Shown here piece after piece: positions 1 to 11,974 of a stretch of DNA of 64,000 bases; position 1 is the stretch's first letter; every line of letters starts with the position of its first letter. Under the pieces are notes generated by a model. The model worked only from the letters and a program-made list of their open reading frames with translations. It ran no database searches and had not been told where the DNA came from. The translations under genes were made by a program, and so were the position numbers. Source of the DNA: Rhyzopertha dominica (taxonomy: Eukaryota; Arthropoda; Insecta; Coleoptera; Bostrichidae); NCBI GenBank assembly GCA_025024175.1, contig QCXZ01000041.1, forward strand, positions 8,551,786-8,615,785, written 5' to 3'.

Positions 1-691
1 ATTGCTCAGTTATTTATTTAGAGACTCCATTCCTCTTAAAGGTTTGGATAAAATGCGTAATTTTGACCGGATCCATTTATATCATAATTATGATCATGTT
101 GCTTATTTATAATTTTTACTTTTGGAATGCTCAAAAACGTCTATAATTTCGTTTATAAATGTTTGAAACATGTCATTGACGTTATTTGTTTTGTCCGATG
201 TAACATAGTCCACTTATCTAATTTAAAATTTTTGAATACTATTTTTAGTGTATTACATCAAAGGGCATTGTTATTGTATTTAGCGACAGTTGATTATTTA
301 ATTGATATTATTTGATAAGTGTAACCTGATTTGACACTATCGATTACTTATGTTTTATAATTTTTATAATTCAGGAATATAATATTGTCAATGCAAATTT
401 TGCTTCGCTTACATATTCTTGCGTACGTCTTAAGTGTGGATTCCATATTAAATTCTCTAAGTTAATTTGAAATAGCTCTAGCGTTTTTTAATTTAATTAC
501 TTTTTAGCAAGTTAAATGTTTTTTTTACTAAATATACTGTACATATATTATAATTTGGTTTTTAATTAAATGTTTTGTTCATTTAATAAAATTTTCAATT
601 TGTTAAGTTCTTTGACTAAAGTGCACTACCCTGCTAAATATACATACATATAAAAATTGATCCATCTTCTCTAAGTGGAGTTATTAATTAA
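1..691. other. A+T-rich DNA without a gene
   Basis: No open frame with a recognisable domain and no clear repeat. It borders the left arm of the Penelope-like palindrome. Confidence 0.5.
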
Positions 692-741
692 TTCTTCTAA
701 AGAAAATATTCTTAAAGTGAACTTCCACTTTATTTTTACAA

Positions 742-784
742 TTGTAAAGCGCTTTCGGCTACATGTTAGCCATCGTCAGTACAA
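742..784 (-). ncRNA. Hammerhead-ribozyme-like motif, left arm
   Basis: This is the minus-strand copy of the motif at 1524-1566. It has helix TTGTA/TACAA, the heptamer CTGACGA, one extra T, a hairpin and GAAA. PLE ends are known to carry hammerhead motifs. The one-base insertion makes activity doubtful. Confidence 0.45.
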
Positions 785-888
785 AAATTAAAAGGAAACT
801 AACAGTTTCACAAAGTCAAAAATCAGAAACAAGCAAACTTAACCACAAACTGAAATGCAACCCACATGCCAGTAACTCAAACGAAACA

Positions 889-1158
889 TTAATTTAGATC
901 AAACAAAGAATTTAGAATAGGACAATTGAAATTACAAAAATCATTTAGAATAGTAAAATTTTGTTCGTTAATAATTTTATAAATCTCTAAAATTTCCAAA
1001 TAATTTAATTTAGATGATTTACTACACAAATGTAATGAATTTAGATTGCCTAGCGTGGCAGTGTGTTTATTTACTAATAAATGGTTGGCTAACGAAAAAT
1101 TTGTTGTAACAATATCTGTATTTTTATACTTTTCAAATTGTTTCAAATGTTCTTTACC
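889..1158 (-). pseudogene. PLE GIY-YIG endonuclease, C-terminal fragment (left arm)
   Basis: The minus frame reads through an endonuclease tail with the segment KLNYLEILEIYKIINEQ, the family's usual 'LE.LEI' helix near the C-terminus, and stops after SLFDLN. It is nearly identical to the plus-strand copy in the right arm. The YIG catalytic segment is not in this arm: it lies in the spacer and reads in the other direction. The fragment has no independent function. Confidence 0.75.
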
Positions 1159-1455
1159 TCTAGTTTATATTGGACAAACCGGAAGATCCTTTTTAACTAG
1201 TGGTAAAGAACATTTGATGCAATTTGAAAAGTATAAAAATACAGATATTGTTACAACAACCATTTATTAGTAAATAAACACACTGCCACGCTAGGCAATC
1301 TAAATTCATTACATTTGTGTAGTAAATCATCTAAATTAAATTATTTAGAAATTTTAGAGATTTATAAAATTATTAACGAACAAAATTTTACTATTCTAAA
1401 TGATTTTTGTAATTTCAATTGTCCTATTGTAAATTCTTTGTTTGATCTAAATTAA
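1159..1455 (+). pseudogene. PLE GIY-YIG endonuclease fragment (spacer and right arm)
   Basis: The spacer encodes VYIGQTGRSFLTSGKEHL, the catalytic GIY-YIG core of PLE endonucleases (Y-I-G, then T-x-R, then E-H). The frame continues in QFEKYKNTDIVTT, then shifts and stops before the C-terminal helix KLNYLEILEIYK at about 1340-1375. In an intact PLE this domain nicks the target DNA and lies after the reverse transcriptase, which is missing here. Confidence 0.8.
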
Positions 1456-1523
1456 TTTTTCGTTTGAGTTACTTGCTTGTTTCTGATTTTCGACTTTGTC
1501 AAACTGTAGTTTCCTTTTAATTT

Positions 1524-1566
1524 TTGTACTGACGATGGCTAACATGTAGCCGAAAGCGCTTTACAA
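1524..1566 (+). ncRNA. Hammerhead-ribozyme-like motif, right arm
   Basis: The order is TTGTA (1524-1528), CTGACGA (1529-1535), an unpaired T, hairpin GGCTA-acatg-TAGCC (1537-1551), GAAA (1552-1555), palindromic AGCGCT, then TACAA (1562-1566), which pairs with the first TTGTA. This matches type I hammerhead order with a minimal helix III. CTGACGA fits the CUGANGA consensus. The T between it and helix II is not canonical. Confidence 0.5.
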
Positions 1567-1617
1567 TTATAAAAATAAAGTGGAAGTTCACTTTAAGAAT
1601 ATTTTCTTTAGAAGAAT

Positions 1618-4600
1618 ACATACATATTATTGCGTAAAGCCTTCATATACTGGACCTAAGTAAAGCAGAGCAACCCAGAGCTGAAAATCTCCTGAATGTT
1701 TTACTATTCCAGAACCAGAAATAGTAACAAAGATTAATTTAATATTGTATTGTTTGTTTCGCCGGGGAGATAAAATGAAGTCGTCCAAAGTTATTGGTCT
1801 CTGTGATTAGGCCGTAAAGCCATTTAAGTGTTTTTCGAGATCTTTTGCATTTTGACACTCCCCAGTTGAATTATTAGGAATTAAATGAGTTAAATGCTTT
1901 CGAACGTGCACTGATTATTCTGAAAAAGCTGATTGTCTGTATTTTATTTTATAAAATACTTGCAGCAGAACTCATTCAAAAAAGCCGCCATGCTATTTAA
2001 TTAACAATAGTTGCTTAGAACACTCTTTACTGAAACCCACTCGCTACATCTTTTCAGTCTGCTTTATACAATACTTGTAATAATGCATTAAGTCTACACT
2101 AAAGCAATATTAAATTTCCCGCATTAGGCTTATTTTCGATCTACACACACAAAAGTATTAAAAGTTACTGCTTTTTATAAAGCTCACCGACATGGCTTCG
2201 TTCATGCACAGCCAGCTATACGGCCGTGTTTATTGGNCGTGTATACGCAAGCCGCAGCATTGTAACATTATTAGATGGATTTGCATCTGAATGGAAAGCA
2301 GGAATACGCAAACATATTAAAGTTCAGGCGAGCCGGCAGCGGGTTACCTACACCTGACATTTGCGGTACTATATTTATGAATACGCCTATATTGTGGGCC
2401 ACACAATGCGGCATGGGTATCCCCTTATGTCACTTAGTAAAGCTTTGTGCGACAATAACGCTTATTCGCATGCATTGATATGCTCACAGCGTACAAACTG
2501 GATTTGGTGGCGTTTGGGATATCGATTGAATCCTGGGGTAGAGCTTAACTGCATTATGATTGTTTGGGCAAGCATCTATTAACAGGTAGTGCCTAGCAGG
2601 TTTATGACATATCCCATTATTAGCACTAACTATAACACTGCCTCTAATTAAAATATTGTTAACTGCCAGCCCCTATTATGGCGAAAGAAGTATTCGGATA
2701 GGAGTCCAGCAAGTCGATGTACATTTACTCCTTGGTAAGCTACCATATAGTACATATTGTTCCGGGTGTATTGTACTGGTTCAAATAATGATGATTTCTG
2801 GTTTAACTTATTATAATACACTAAAGCGAAACACAACTAGTTCAAAGTACTACCATTCAAAACAATACACTGCTCTCACTTGAAAGCACCTCAAAACCCC
2901 TGGTTTGCTTCTAGTTATTTGCTTCACCGAGTTGCAAGTCAGATTTCAGCTTCCCGCCATTTGCCAGCCCGTACTTCTATATAGGGTAGCTTCTCGCCTA
3001 TGCAACTCACTAGTTGTTTTCTAGAAGATTAGAACGTTCTATAGTTGACATTTACACACTATCTATCTATTACTAAGGCTACTACTTAACAGAGTAGACT
3101 GTGGTGTCCTACTAACACTATCAGGTCTGCATGCCTGCAGAACTGGTCCATAGGTGTCACATTATCCGCCTAGGCGTAACAATGTACAGAGCGCGCCAGA
3201 AAAGAAGTCGCACCTTAACAATGAAATATCGTCCACAATTTGAACGGAGCGAACCGCATTGGTGAGATGAATTAATGAATTAATTCGCCATGCTAGCCTG
3301 AAATTGTAACCATTAATAATAGCGGGCACGCCAATGATTTGAGTGTCTCGCTTTATTTTCGTCCCCTCCATGTCTGCCTTCTTTCCTGGCGCACACAATA
3401 CAGACAGCTCAAAAATGAATTATGGTCATGTTGAAATCGTTCACGTGTTTGTCCCACAAAGTTAATTTATTTCCAAGTAGTAGCATAGCAGTAGTGTTTT
3501 CCGATCACAAATAACTTCAATATCACACCATCATTTTTAATTTGGATTACTCCCATTTATATAAACTACTACAGGACAATTTTAAAACATCGGGCCCTTA
3601 TTAGGCATTCGTGTTCAGGTAGATATCTGTTGTTACATTTTATGATACAAAAGGATACAAAATTGCTAGGCTGCTATTAAAAAAATGGAATGCGTTGGCA
3701 AGCAGAAACAAGAAGTAGGGTAAGAAATTAAAAATAAATAAACAAGATAGCTTTTGTTAAGGATATTATTTATATTTATAAGCCTGTATAAGACTAATGC
3801 TGTGGTTTGAAAACACCTTAACAAGTAGACAGTTGTTAAATGTGTAAAATACGCTCGAGTATTTTATACCTGTCATTATTATTTTTAACATTATTAACTT
3901 GCGATAGTCTCAAACATATCTTGTCTTTCCAGATATGAACAATATATCAACAAAACACCATCTACTTTAAACGATTATTTTACTATCACCTTTTTTGTCA
4001 TTTCAAGGACGTTAATTACGTAATTACATATTTAACGATTCTTTTTTGAATACGTGCTCGTTGTATTAGAGATGTTTTGGCCTTACTGCTTCTGTTAACG
4101 TATCCATAAGAGCAAAGCCACGTGAAAACGCTTTTTACTATATAATATAATTTAAACAGCACTAACTTATAATGGCGTGCCCTAAAGTTTCACGTTATAC
4201 GAAGTTGGCCTAACTGGCCGAAATGCCTTGAAAACGCACGTTCTGAATACTAATTAATGCAGCCTAAAAGCATATTTCCTCCATTTCCCCCTTATATTTG
4301 GAACTATGCATTTTTATTCAAATAAAATGATACGTAATAAAGCAGTATTTCCTTTAAAATGGTCATTCAAGTGCCTAACATAAATTATTTAATGGCAGTT
4401 CTGAAATAGATGCCATAGATTTATAAACAATATGATTAAAAGCAACAGACCAATGATGGAGCCCTGCGTAGCTTCATTTTAAGACATTGCCAGTGTTAAT
4501 TTGACTAAATGTAGTAAATCAATGCACTACAAAACGACGGTTTTTTGGTGAATTTGCTGGGTATGCAGTCACCTTCCTGCTAAGGTTACTAAATCTTGAC

Positions 4601-5109
4601 ATGTATTGATAACAGTTGCGATATACATATTTTGCGTATAGTTTCTTATATTTCCATGTCTGTTACTGACAGATCAAACCTGAGTTGGCGGTACCTTAGA
4701 ATACAGTGACCTTACGTGTTGCTAGCTATCCGTATGACTTGAAATAAATTCAATTGCTTGTTCAAAAAATGGCACTGAGGCCATTGCCAAGATTATATAA
4801 ATTCGTCCTTATGTTTGGTCCATTCAGTGTTAGAATCCTACGACGTTTACCTGTTAGTGTATCATGCTAAAACCACTCTGAAAAAAATATGTAAGGTTAT
4901 TGTGTGTTGTGGTGCATGTTTTTTTTAGTTTAATGGCTTACTAAACTTTTAACCCGCTCACACCAAGGTGACAAGCATTAAGAACGCATTTACCTTTCTG
5001 TGTACATCTGGAGGCAGTAGCTGCTTACGAATGGGTCGCATTTTATAGGCTACAGCGTAATAAAGAAGACAGTGGACTGCTTATGCGCAGTCGCTAATTA
5101 TAATTATCA
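1618..5109. other. 3.5 kb without a recognisable gene
   Basis: Open frames near 2275-2580, 2650-2880 and 3162-3398 are short, overlap on opposite strands and show no domain. I see no long terminal inverted repeat, tRNA or satellite. Confidence 0.5.
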
Positions 5110-5720
5110 TTATTTCTTAAGAAGGGAGCCGGCAATACTTCAATGATTGTGCATTTTCCTAAAATCCGCACGCAAAAGGAGAAGGGAATCGAGTACATTT
5201 ATATTCATTTGCAGAATACGGCAATATGCCCCACTCGACTTCCCAAATTGGAGGGAACCGGATACACAACAACGAACTCAAGAAACATCTTCTCGAAAGA
5301 AGAGAACTCGTGTCACAAATGACTTCATTCCGGAACGCTCGACTATAAATATGCAATTGCGTGACGCCGCTGCTTTATTTTACCCCTTGTTATTGTCTTT
5401 TATTAAAATGATCGGTGTGNTCAATCAACTCCCTTGAAGGGACAATTTATTCACGGCGTTAGCAGTTCGCCGCACCACACAAAACCTTAGAGCATCCTCA
5501 ACAATAATAGCACGAGCCATCGATCGGCGAAGCCCAAGTTTAATAATCGCTAAAATTCCGCCAAGTTGTAGGCAAGGGCGAGTATTAATGCGAATGGGCG
5601 AAGTGCTGAAAGTTTCCAGGGATGCTCACGTTAAGGCGATCGTTGTGGTAATTGCTTGCCTCGTATGCATTTAAGAGGGGCCATACGGCCGCCCGCATGA
5701 AAGCTCATTTGCCAAGGCTT
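5110..5720. other. G+C-richer non-coding island
   Basis: Base composition rises above the flanks, and TATAAATA, TTATT and homeodomain-type TAAT cores are interspersed. A 96-codon frame at 5147-5437 contains an N and has no domain. It could be a regulatory element or an old repeat; nothing in the sequence decides. Confidence 0.2.
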
Positions 5721-6519
5721 GGCGCACTATAGAGGCACACTAAGCAGACAGTACGCTATACGGTTGACGAAAGAGTAATTGTAGTAGTCTAAACCAATAG
5801 CTTCAGTATATTCCATAAGAACTCCCTCTCGTACTCTTTGCTGCAAGGAACTTACTATAAAGTGTAGAGTGAAACAGATATATTTAATTGGCAAATAACA
5901 TTCTTCGAAAGTCATACATTGAAATTGGGTCACCTGTTTTCGAAAACCTTAGTATAATGGTAAAGATTTGTGCACCCAATCAAAGAATTTCCAGAAGCGT
6001 CTCCTTATTATATTTTACATCCTCTTGAATGCAGTCTGAATGAGTCATTCGTTAATTTAGATCTTTCAAATAGAAACTTTGGCTGACTTTCACTTGTGCC
6101 TTAGTACCCTGTATTTATCGAGGTTGGCTAAGCTTGCCATTTTTGTTGTGTTTTTGGCCTTTGAAATGCTTTTTCCATGTTTTCCTTCATTTGGGTGTCG
6201 CCTTTAGATTTCGATAAATCTTCTTTCGGGTTACCTGCAGGTTCCTTCTATTTGGTATTATTTCGTTATCGTTGCGCGGTTAATATGTTATCGATGGCAA
6301 GTTCGAGTTTGTTTCCAAACTTGTCTCTTCTCTCTTGTTGATGCGATTAATTTGTTTTATGCTATGCCATACTGTCGGTTGTGTTATATAATGCACGTAC
6401 CGGGTACAGAGCGATACCATTGTGATATGTTAGCCTTCTGCATACGTTGCATTACGGTGCATTGTCCGCAATTCAGTACTTCAGGAACAAAAGACGAAAG
6501 ATTCTAAGAACAAATAAAT
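5721..6519. other. Unannotated stretch left of the Tc1 pseudogene
   Basis: No coding or repeat signal recognised. The missing 3' end of the Tc1 copy at 6.5-7.2 kb should lie here, but I could not see its terminal inverted repeat. Confidence 0.4.
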
Positions 6520-7214
6520 CATATGATTTTTTCTGCTTTATCAGATAAGAAGCTGGCCATATATTCGTGGGATGCACACCTCATCCAGGTAATCATTTAC
6601 TATGCGTACAACGGGAGGACGGACGTTAGCTTGCATAAACCACAAGTTATCGCTGAAAAATGGGGAAAAGGAACAACATGGGGCTCCAAGATATCGCGAA
6701 TGTACCTGTCCGAGTTCAGTCTGTTTCCATGAACCATCACTAATTTCGTTCGCGCTTCAACACCAATACCTCCCCCTACCATTGTTGCGATGTTCTCTGG
6801 CGAAGCGAAGTCGTTCAACTCGGTGATCCCTGGTTAATTCAAGACCGTTTGCTGGCCTTCTTGCACTTAATCCATACTCCTTCAACCTTCTCCTTATAGT
6901 TTTTTTCACTCGCAGCTATTCCTCTCACCTCCTCCAAATCATTCCTCACACCAATTGCAGTACTGTCCCTGCTACGCAACACTTTTAACATCATAAAGTG
7001 ATCATCTTGGTGATTTGTACATTTTCTTCTGTCCGACCCAACTTTTCTTGTGTATGCTCCTGTTTCTTTGAATCAATGAATCGCTGAACTCTACATGAAG
7101 GACAAACTGTTTCGAAAGAAGTTTATGTGCGCGTTCTAAATGTGGGGAAACCATTGATGGCGATATGTTCGTCAATAGGATGGTGTAGCAGCCCATACGA
7201 GCTGTTAAGTCCAA
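6520..7214 (-). pseudogene. Tc1-like transposase pseudogene
   Basis: Read on the minus strand, the order matches a Tc1 transposase. First come N-terminal helix-turn-helix remnants with RAHKLLSK and SWVGQKKMYKSPR (7002-7160). Next is SRDSTAIGVRNDLEEVRG, then ARRPANGLELTRDHR and VERLRFAREH. It jumps directly to GIGVEARTKLVMVHGNRLNS and RYIRDILEPHVVPF, and on to FMQANVRPPVVRIVNDYLDEV in a third frame. The stretch between FAREH and GIGVEA, which holds the first catalytic aspartate, is deleted. The second position of the usual QDNARPH motif reads QANVRPP, so its aspartate is lost. Frameshifts confirm an inactive copy. Confidence 0.85.
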
Positions 7215-8879
7215 AACTGTTCTATTCTAAAGAGTTCTGGTCCCCGAACAGAATAGCTCGGATTTGAACCCCCTCGACTACCACGTTCGAAGACTAATCG
7301 AAAGAGTTACTAACAAGTACTACATTTCTAGATAATTAGAAGTTGAAATATCATAACCTATTGGAACCGCTAATCAAGTGATGATTTACATATAATATAA
7401 CGGAGAAACAAATACATGGTGAATATTAAGAAAGACCGCAGAAAGCAACCTTTGAATTTTGCAGAAAACTTAAACTCTGGCAAAAGTTTTTCATGTTTTA
7501 CAGTTACGGTATTCATTTCATATGTAGTCCAATTCTAGAAAGCTTAATCGAATCAGCAATTAAGTAGTATTTTAATGCAGCATTGGAAAAGTTCCTATGA
7601 CATACGAAATATAGCTGACAAATTATACTTAATTTGTTAAATGAAACGTAATATGCTAGTTTAGATGAAAACGTCAAGTTTTTGCTGTTTTTTTTTACAG
7701 AATATCTTTCTTAAAGGGTTAATCAACGCAAGAATTTGCGCTAGGAATATTCTCTCTATAGTTCTTTATGAAATCACATCTCCATCATAGAGGACATAAT
7801 ATTTAGTCAAGTAAAGCATAAGACTTTACGGATAATTTCATTACAAAGGTATGCCGGCGCACAAGAGCACTTTATTTTGCTTTTACACATTGAAAGCTCT
7901 TAAATTATACAAAGCGTACTTGTTACACGTTTGCAAAATATTCAGACGCTGGAGCACTTTATCAACAGCCTATCTACATTTTAAGTCCTGTGCGATATAG
8001 GCTTTGCTAGAAGGCTTGGAACTCTCACGAGGAATCACGTTTTCAATTAAAATTGTTTGGTGTAGTTCATTTAAATGAGAGTTATGTTGCGAAACTAAAA
8101 TAGGTGGTGATAGAAACACTAAATTAAAGAGTTTGTTGTAACATCAGGATTTGTCAATAGAACAGTTTTTGTCTCGTCACACTACCAGCCGCAGATCCGA
8201 TATTTTTTTCATCTTTACATTGTAAGTTAGCGACATGTGCTTACTATAATATGTTATTGAGGAACTTACTGCAAGGTCATTAAATCATACAGACACACAG
8301 ATGATTAATAAGCTCCATTTCTACTCATTTATTACTAGAAAAAGTACATTCCCCCGTCCTTTCGCTGGCAAATCTTCCATGCCAACAACCGTATTAGATA
8401 AAGAATTTATTATAGTTGAGGATCGTAGTAATAACATCAAAAAGTGGATCGACTTACTAAAGCCTTATTTCATTTAACTGACTAAGTATTTTGGAAGGTT
8501 CAGTGTTAATTTGTTGGTTAGTATTGTTAAACTATATAACCAGAGTAAATATATCTCATATTTCTGACGAGAACGCTACCTTTTTAATGCTAACATTAGC
8601 TAGAATAACGTTAGTGGATTGTCCTTTCGTATTTTCTAATGCGTTGTATTCGTAGAGATGGCTACAAAGATGGCAATAAGTTAACCTCTTCAGTTACCAT
8701 ATTATACAAAAAAAGAGTAACTCTGCATTATTATTAACAAACTTTAAAGGTTCACGTCAGTTGGCTAATTTAGTCTTCAAAGTATATTATATCATCAAGA
8801 GGATTTCAAAGTACAGTGGTCAACTTCCTATTTTTAGCTAAGAGATAGTGAAGATTTGTTTCTATAGGTAAAATAAAAG
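7215..8879. other. 1.7 kb without a recognisable feature
   Basis: A+T-rich, with only short frames and no clear repeat. The 5' end of the Tc1 copy should lie near 7215-7300. Confidence 0.45.
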
Positions 8880-9540
8880 AGAACGCGTCAACAAAACTCG
8901 TCTTGATACCAGCGCAACCTTTATTCATTCCATCTGAAAGGGTTGCCGCAATCGAATTACAAAGTTTACGGAGAAATGTGTTTTAAAGCTCGTCCGAAGT
9001 GCGATTGTGTTTTCATCACTGAGAGCAATCCGGAATGTAATAAATCTCCGTTTGTTTTATCTAATCCCCGTGAGAACCGATCCCCGAATGTCAGGATGGA
9101 TAATTTAAAGATAGGATACATATGTATAACGGAGGAACACAGGAAGGACGCAGGAGATGGTGATGTTTCGTAGCTGACCCAATTTCCGGTGTCGGATGGC
9201 CGGAATAACTCACTCTGTTTTCCTCGCTATCCACTGGTCATTCGGATCAAATTCACTGTTAAGCGGAGAGGCCGGAACACCCTCGTTAACGCCGTCCAGC
9301 GAAACTTAGGTCTGACAATTAAAGTTTAACATTCGTATTATTGTTCTGGTTAAATTGGCCGCGTCCTGCTTGCAAGTAGAAGCGGATGTGTTAGGGGTGT
9401 TATAGAAATTGCGGTCGGCCTGAAAGAATTAACGATCAGTAACGTTTGCTGTCGCGAAATTTCATAAATCACCCGACGGACGTGGCGGTTATGCATTCAG
9501 GATGGATTGTTTCGGCACACGGTGGGGCGGACTGCGATGT
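8880..9540. other. G+C-richer island with one short open frame
   Basis: A 76-codon plus frame (8943-9173) has several cysteines (KCDCVF, PECNK) but matches no domain I know. The stretch is richer in G+C than its flanks. It may be a lone exon, a regulatory region or chance. Confidence 0.2.
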
Positions 9541-10129
9541 TTTTAAATCGTGCGTTAGCTTCACATAACTTGAAAAATATAAAAGAATAATTTTATTGAT
9601 TGCAGAGTAAAAAAGGAAAAATGGCTTTATGTAGCGTCCCAATCTGAAAACAGACAATCGCTATAGTTTTTGAAGGGAGCTGGGTAACCGAGTAACTCAC
9701 TTTATTTTGGTATACTTTGTTGAAAAAATAGTAAAATTTTCAATGCAGTGTGATAACCAATGGCATTTTAAAGATAGAATTAAAGCTGACTTTTTAATAT
9801 AGCACCAGATATCAACACAAATGGTTTTGTTTCTGGCTGGGTCACAGCTACAATACATACATTCTATTGGTAGCTCTATTATTATTAAAAGTACAAAGTT
9901 GTCCAAATTAGTGACCTTGTAATATTTGTATTGAATAATCCAAAAAAGCAATTAAGAATAATGTTTTGATAAAATTTCTTTTAAATTAAATAACACTTGC
10001 TAAGAATTATTCCCTAGACGAAAATTAACCAAAAAAGTGTGCTCAAAATAACACTCCTTTCTGCAAAAAAATTCTGTAAAAGTTTCTAAACTGCCTTTAC
10101 TACAAAAAAGACAAAACAACTTCAAGTTA
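9541..10129. other. Unannotated, with an unrecognised minus-strand frame
   Basis: An 84-codon minus frame at 9697-9951 is rich in Ile, Tyr and Cys (MYCSCDPARNKT, VDIWCYIKKS). Its composition is odd for random A+T-rich DNA, but I cannot assign it. Confidence 0.25.
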
Positions 10130-10449
10130 TGTTAAATAGTATAATTCTTAAAGATAACTTCTCGCCGAAATACCTTGGACTGACCCTAGATACATCTCTA
10201 ACGTAAAAGAAACATCCAGAAAACGTCAGTAAAAAATTACAGACCAGAAATAACATCCTGCCTTAGCTTGCTGATACAACTTGGGGTGCAGATGCAAGCG
10301 TACTCCGTACTTCTGCAACTCCTTGCTTTATAGCACTACTGAATACTGCTGTCCTGTTTGGAAAAATAGTCATCACACAGAAAAAATTGACACTCAACTG
10401 AATACTGCAATGCGACTAACCACTGGAACAATTAAGTCAAGTCCATTAC
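10130..10449 (+). pseudogene. LINE reverse-transcriptase C-terminal fragment
   Basis: Frames joined across a stop and a shift give FSPKYLGLTLDTSLT, then TTWGADASVLRTSA, then STTEYCCPVWKNSHHTEK, DTQLNTAMRLTTGT and SSPLP. These are the usual motifs after the catalytic domain of a common animal non-LTR retrotransposon family. The reading stops exactly where the hAT-type terminus starts at 10450, so the LINE copy is interrupted or ends there. The catalytic YxDD part is not present. Confidence 0.85.
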
Positions 10450-10796
10450 CAGTGATGGGCGTTTACGCGTAAATTATAATTTTCTACATTACCCGCGTAG
10501 AAAATGTAGATAAAGCATTTTGGCGTAGATTTTGAGTAGATTATATGAGACGAGTATATTATGGCTATTGTGTATTAAGTGTATCGTGCAAATTATTTTG
10601 TTCCAATTTCCCTGTTTTATGGGTCAATTCTTAAAATTTTTTAAAGCACTGCAGTTTTTAATATTTATATTACAAATTTGCAAACTTATTTTAGTAAGTC
10701 ATCAAAATACCCAAACGGTTTTCTTACTTCTTTGGGACAAAACATGCGTTTCGAAGACGTTTCTTCTACGAGTATATTAGGTATAATAGGTAGCAG

Positions 10797-10910
10797 TCTT
10801 CTTCCGTTTATAGACAAGAAAGATAATAAAATCATAGTTTACAGTCATTTAACAACCCATTGACCGATTGAGGGCTCCAAAGCACGCTTGTGCCTTCTGG
10901 CCCTAACAAC
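10797..10910 (+). repeat. 114-bp direct repeat, copy 1
   Basis: It matches 12598-12711 with about six differences over 114 bp (about 95% identity by eye). It contains the word GACCGATTGAGGGCTCCAAA. The pair brackets about 1.7 kb including the mariner. Confidence 0.9.
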
Positions 10911-11525
10911 CCAGTGCGCACACATATGTATGTTATATAACTCAGAAAGCACAATCAAATATCAAAGTTACGTTACTCTTCTACGTTTATTATATATCCA
11001 ATGTAACTATGAGATATTTATGAAATGTTTCGGAATCATATTGTAATGTATCTAATATGTGCCGAGTTTTATATATCTGTAACGGAACCTTGTTAAGTTT
11101 ATATTTATGTTGCCCGCAAATGCTCTCAGAGATGTAACGATGTGACATATTATTTATATAATGATATACATGAGTTAAGCTAGTTAAAATTATTTGTTAT
11201 ATTGTTACTTGTTTTATATTTCCAATATCAGTAAGATATCAACATGTAAAAATTGTTTAATTTGAAAAAAATAATTTTAATTAAACTCATTATTGCCAGA
11301 ATATAAGTAATGGTCTATACTATACATATTACAGCCGCATAAGTGTAAAGTATAAGTTAGCTATTTAATATTTATTATGCTTTGGGAGTATAGTTAAAAT
11401 GCTATTTAACATTTCACAAATATTATGACAAGGTACATATAAATAAAGAACATTACTGATATGATATGAGGCGTGTAAACTATTTATTATATAAATTATA
11501 TGAACTCTGCTACGTTACGGTGATG

Positions 11526-11970
11526 TACCATAAATATAATAACGTTCGTGGTCTATGCCCACGCAAGCGCAGATTTGCGGCTTGCGAGATTTGTAGGTTA
11601 GGGAAAAAGAAGTAGTAAGCGCGAGGTGGCGAGGTGTACTTGTGTGGTTGTGATAGTTTATTCAATTGTTTTATTAGGTTTATTCCCAAGCTTCTTCAAA
11701 AAGGTAAGTTATTCTTAAAAAACATTGAGTTATCATTAACATGAGTATGCATTTTTTAGTATTCAACCTATGTATAACCTCACTTTTTATTTGCCGCGTT
11801 TTGTGTAGATCAGTTGTTTGGCTTCAGTGAGAATTGTTGACTTTATGCTTAGTTTGATTGCACTAACGTTTTGTTTTTCGTTATTTCAGAAGTTGTACAA
11901 ACAGTTTATTTAAACAGAACTGGAGTCGAATCGCAAGTGATCACCGAGTAGAGAAACGGTGATCGGCGTT
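11526..11970 (+). other. Exon-intron-exon-like segment
   Basis: A perfect donor AAG|GTAAGT (intron from 11704) is followed after 186 nt by TTATTTCAG (11881-11889), a good acceptor. The upstream part (11526-11703) is G+C-richer than its flanks. Neither side has a long open frame. It could be a 5' untranslated exon pair of a lost transposon or host gene. Confidence 0.3.
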
Positions 11971-11974
11971 GCCG

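Larger units (their letters stand above)
692..1617. mobile_element. Penelope-like element remnant, large palindrome
   Basis: The arms 692-1158 and 1202-1617 are inverted copies of the 3' part of a Penelope-like retroelement (PLE), joined head to head by a 43-nt spacer. Both ends begin with the same run (for example CTTAAAGTGAACTTCCACTT on the right in reverse). Each arm holds the C-terminal part of the GIY-YIG endonuclease and a hammerhead-like terminal motif. The left arm carries about 36 nt near 840-880 that the right arm lacks. Inverted partial copies are typical of PLE insertions. Reverse transcriptase is absent, so the copy is dead. Confidence 0.85.
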
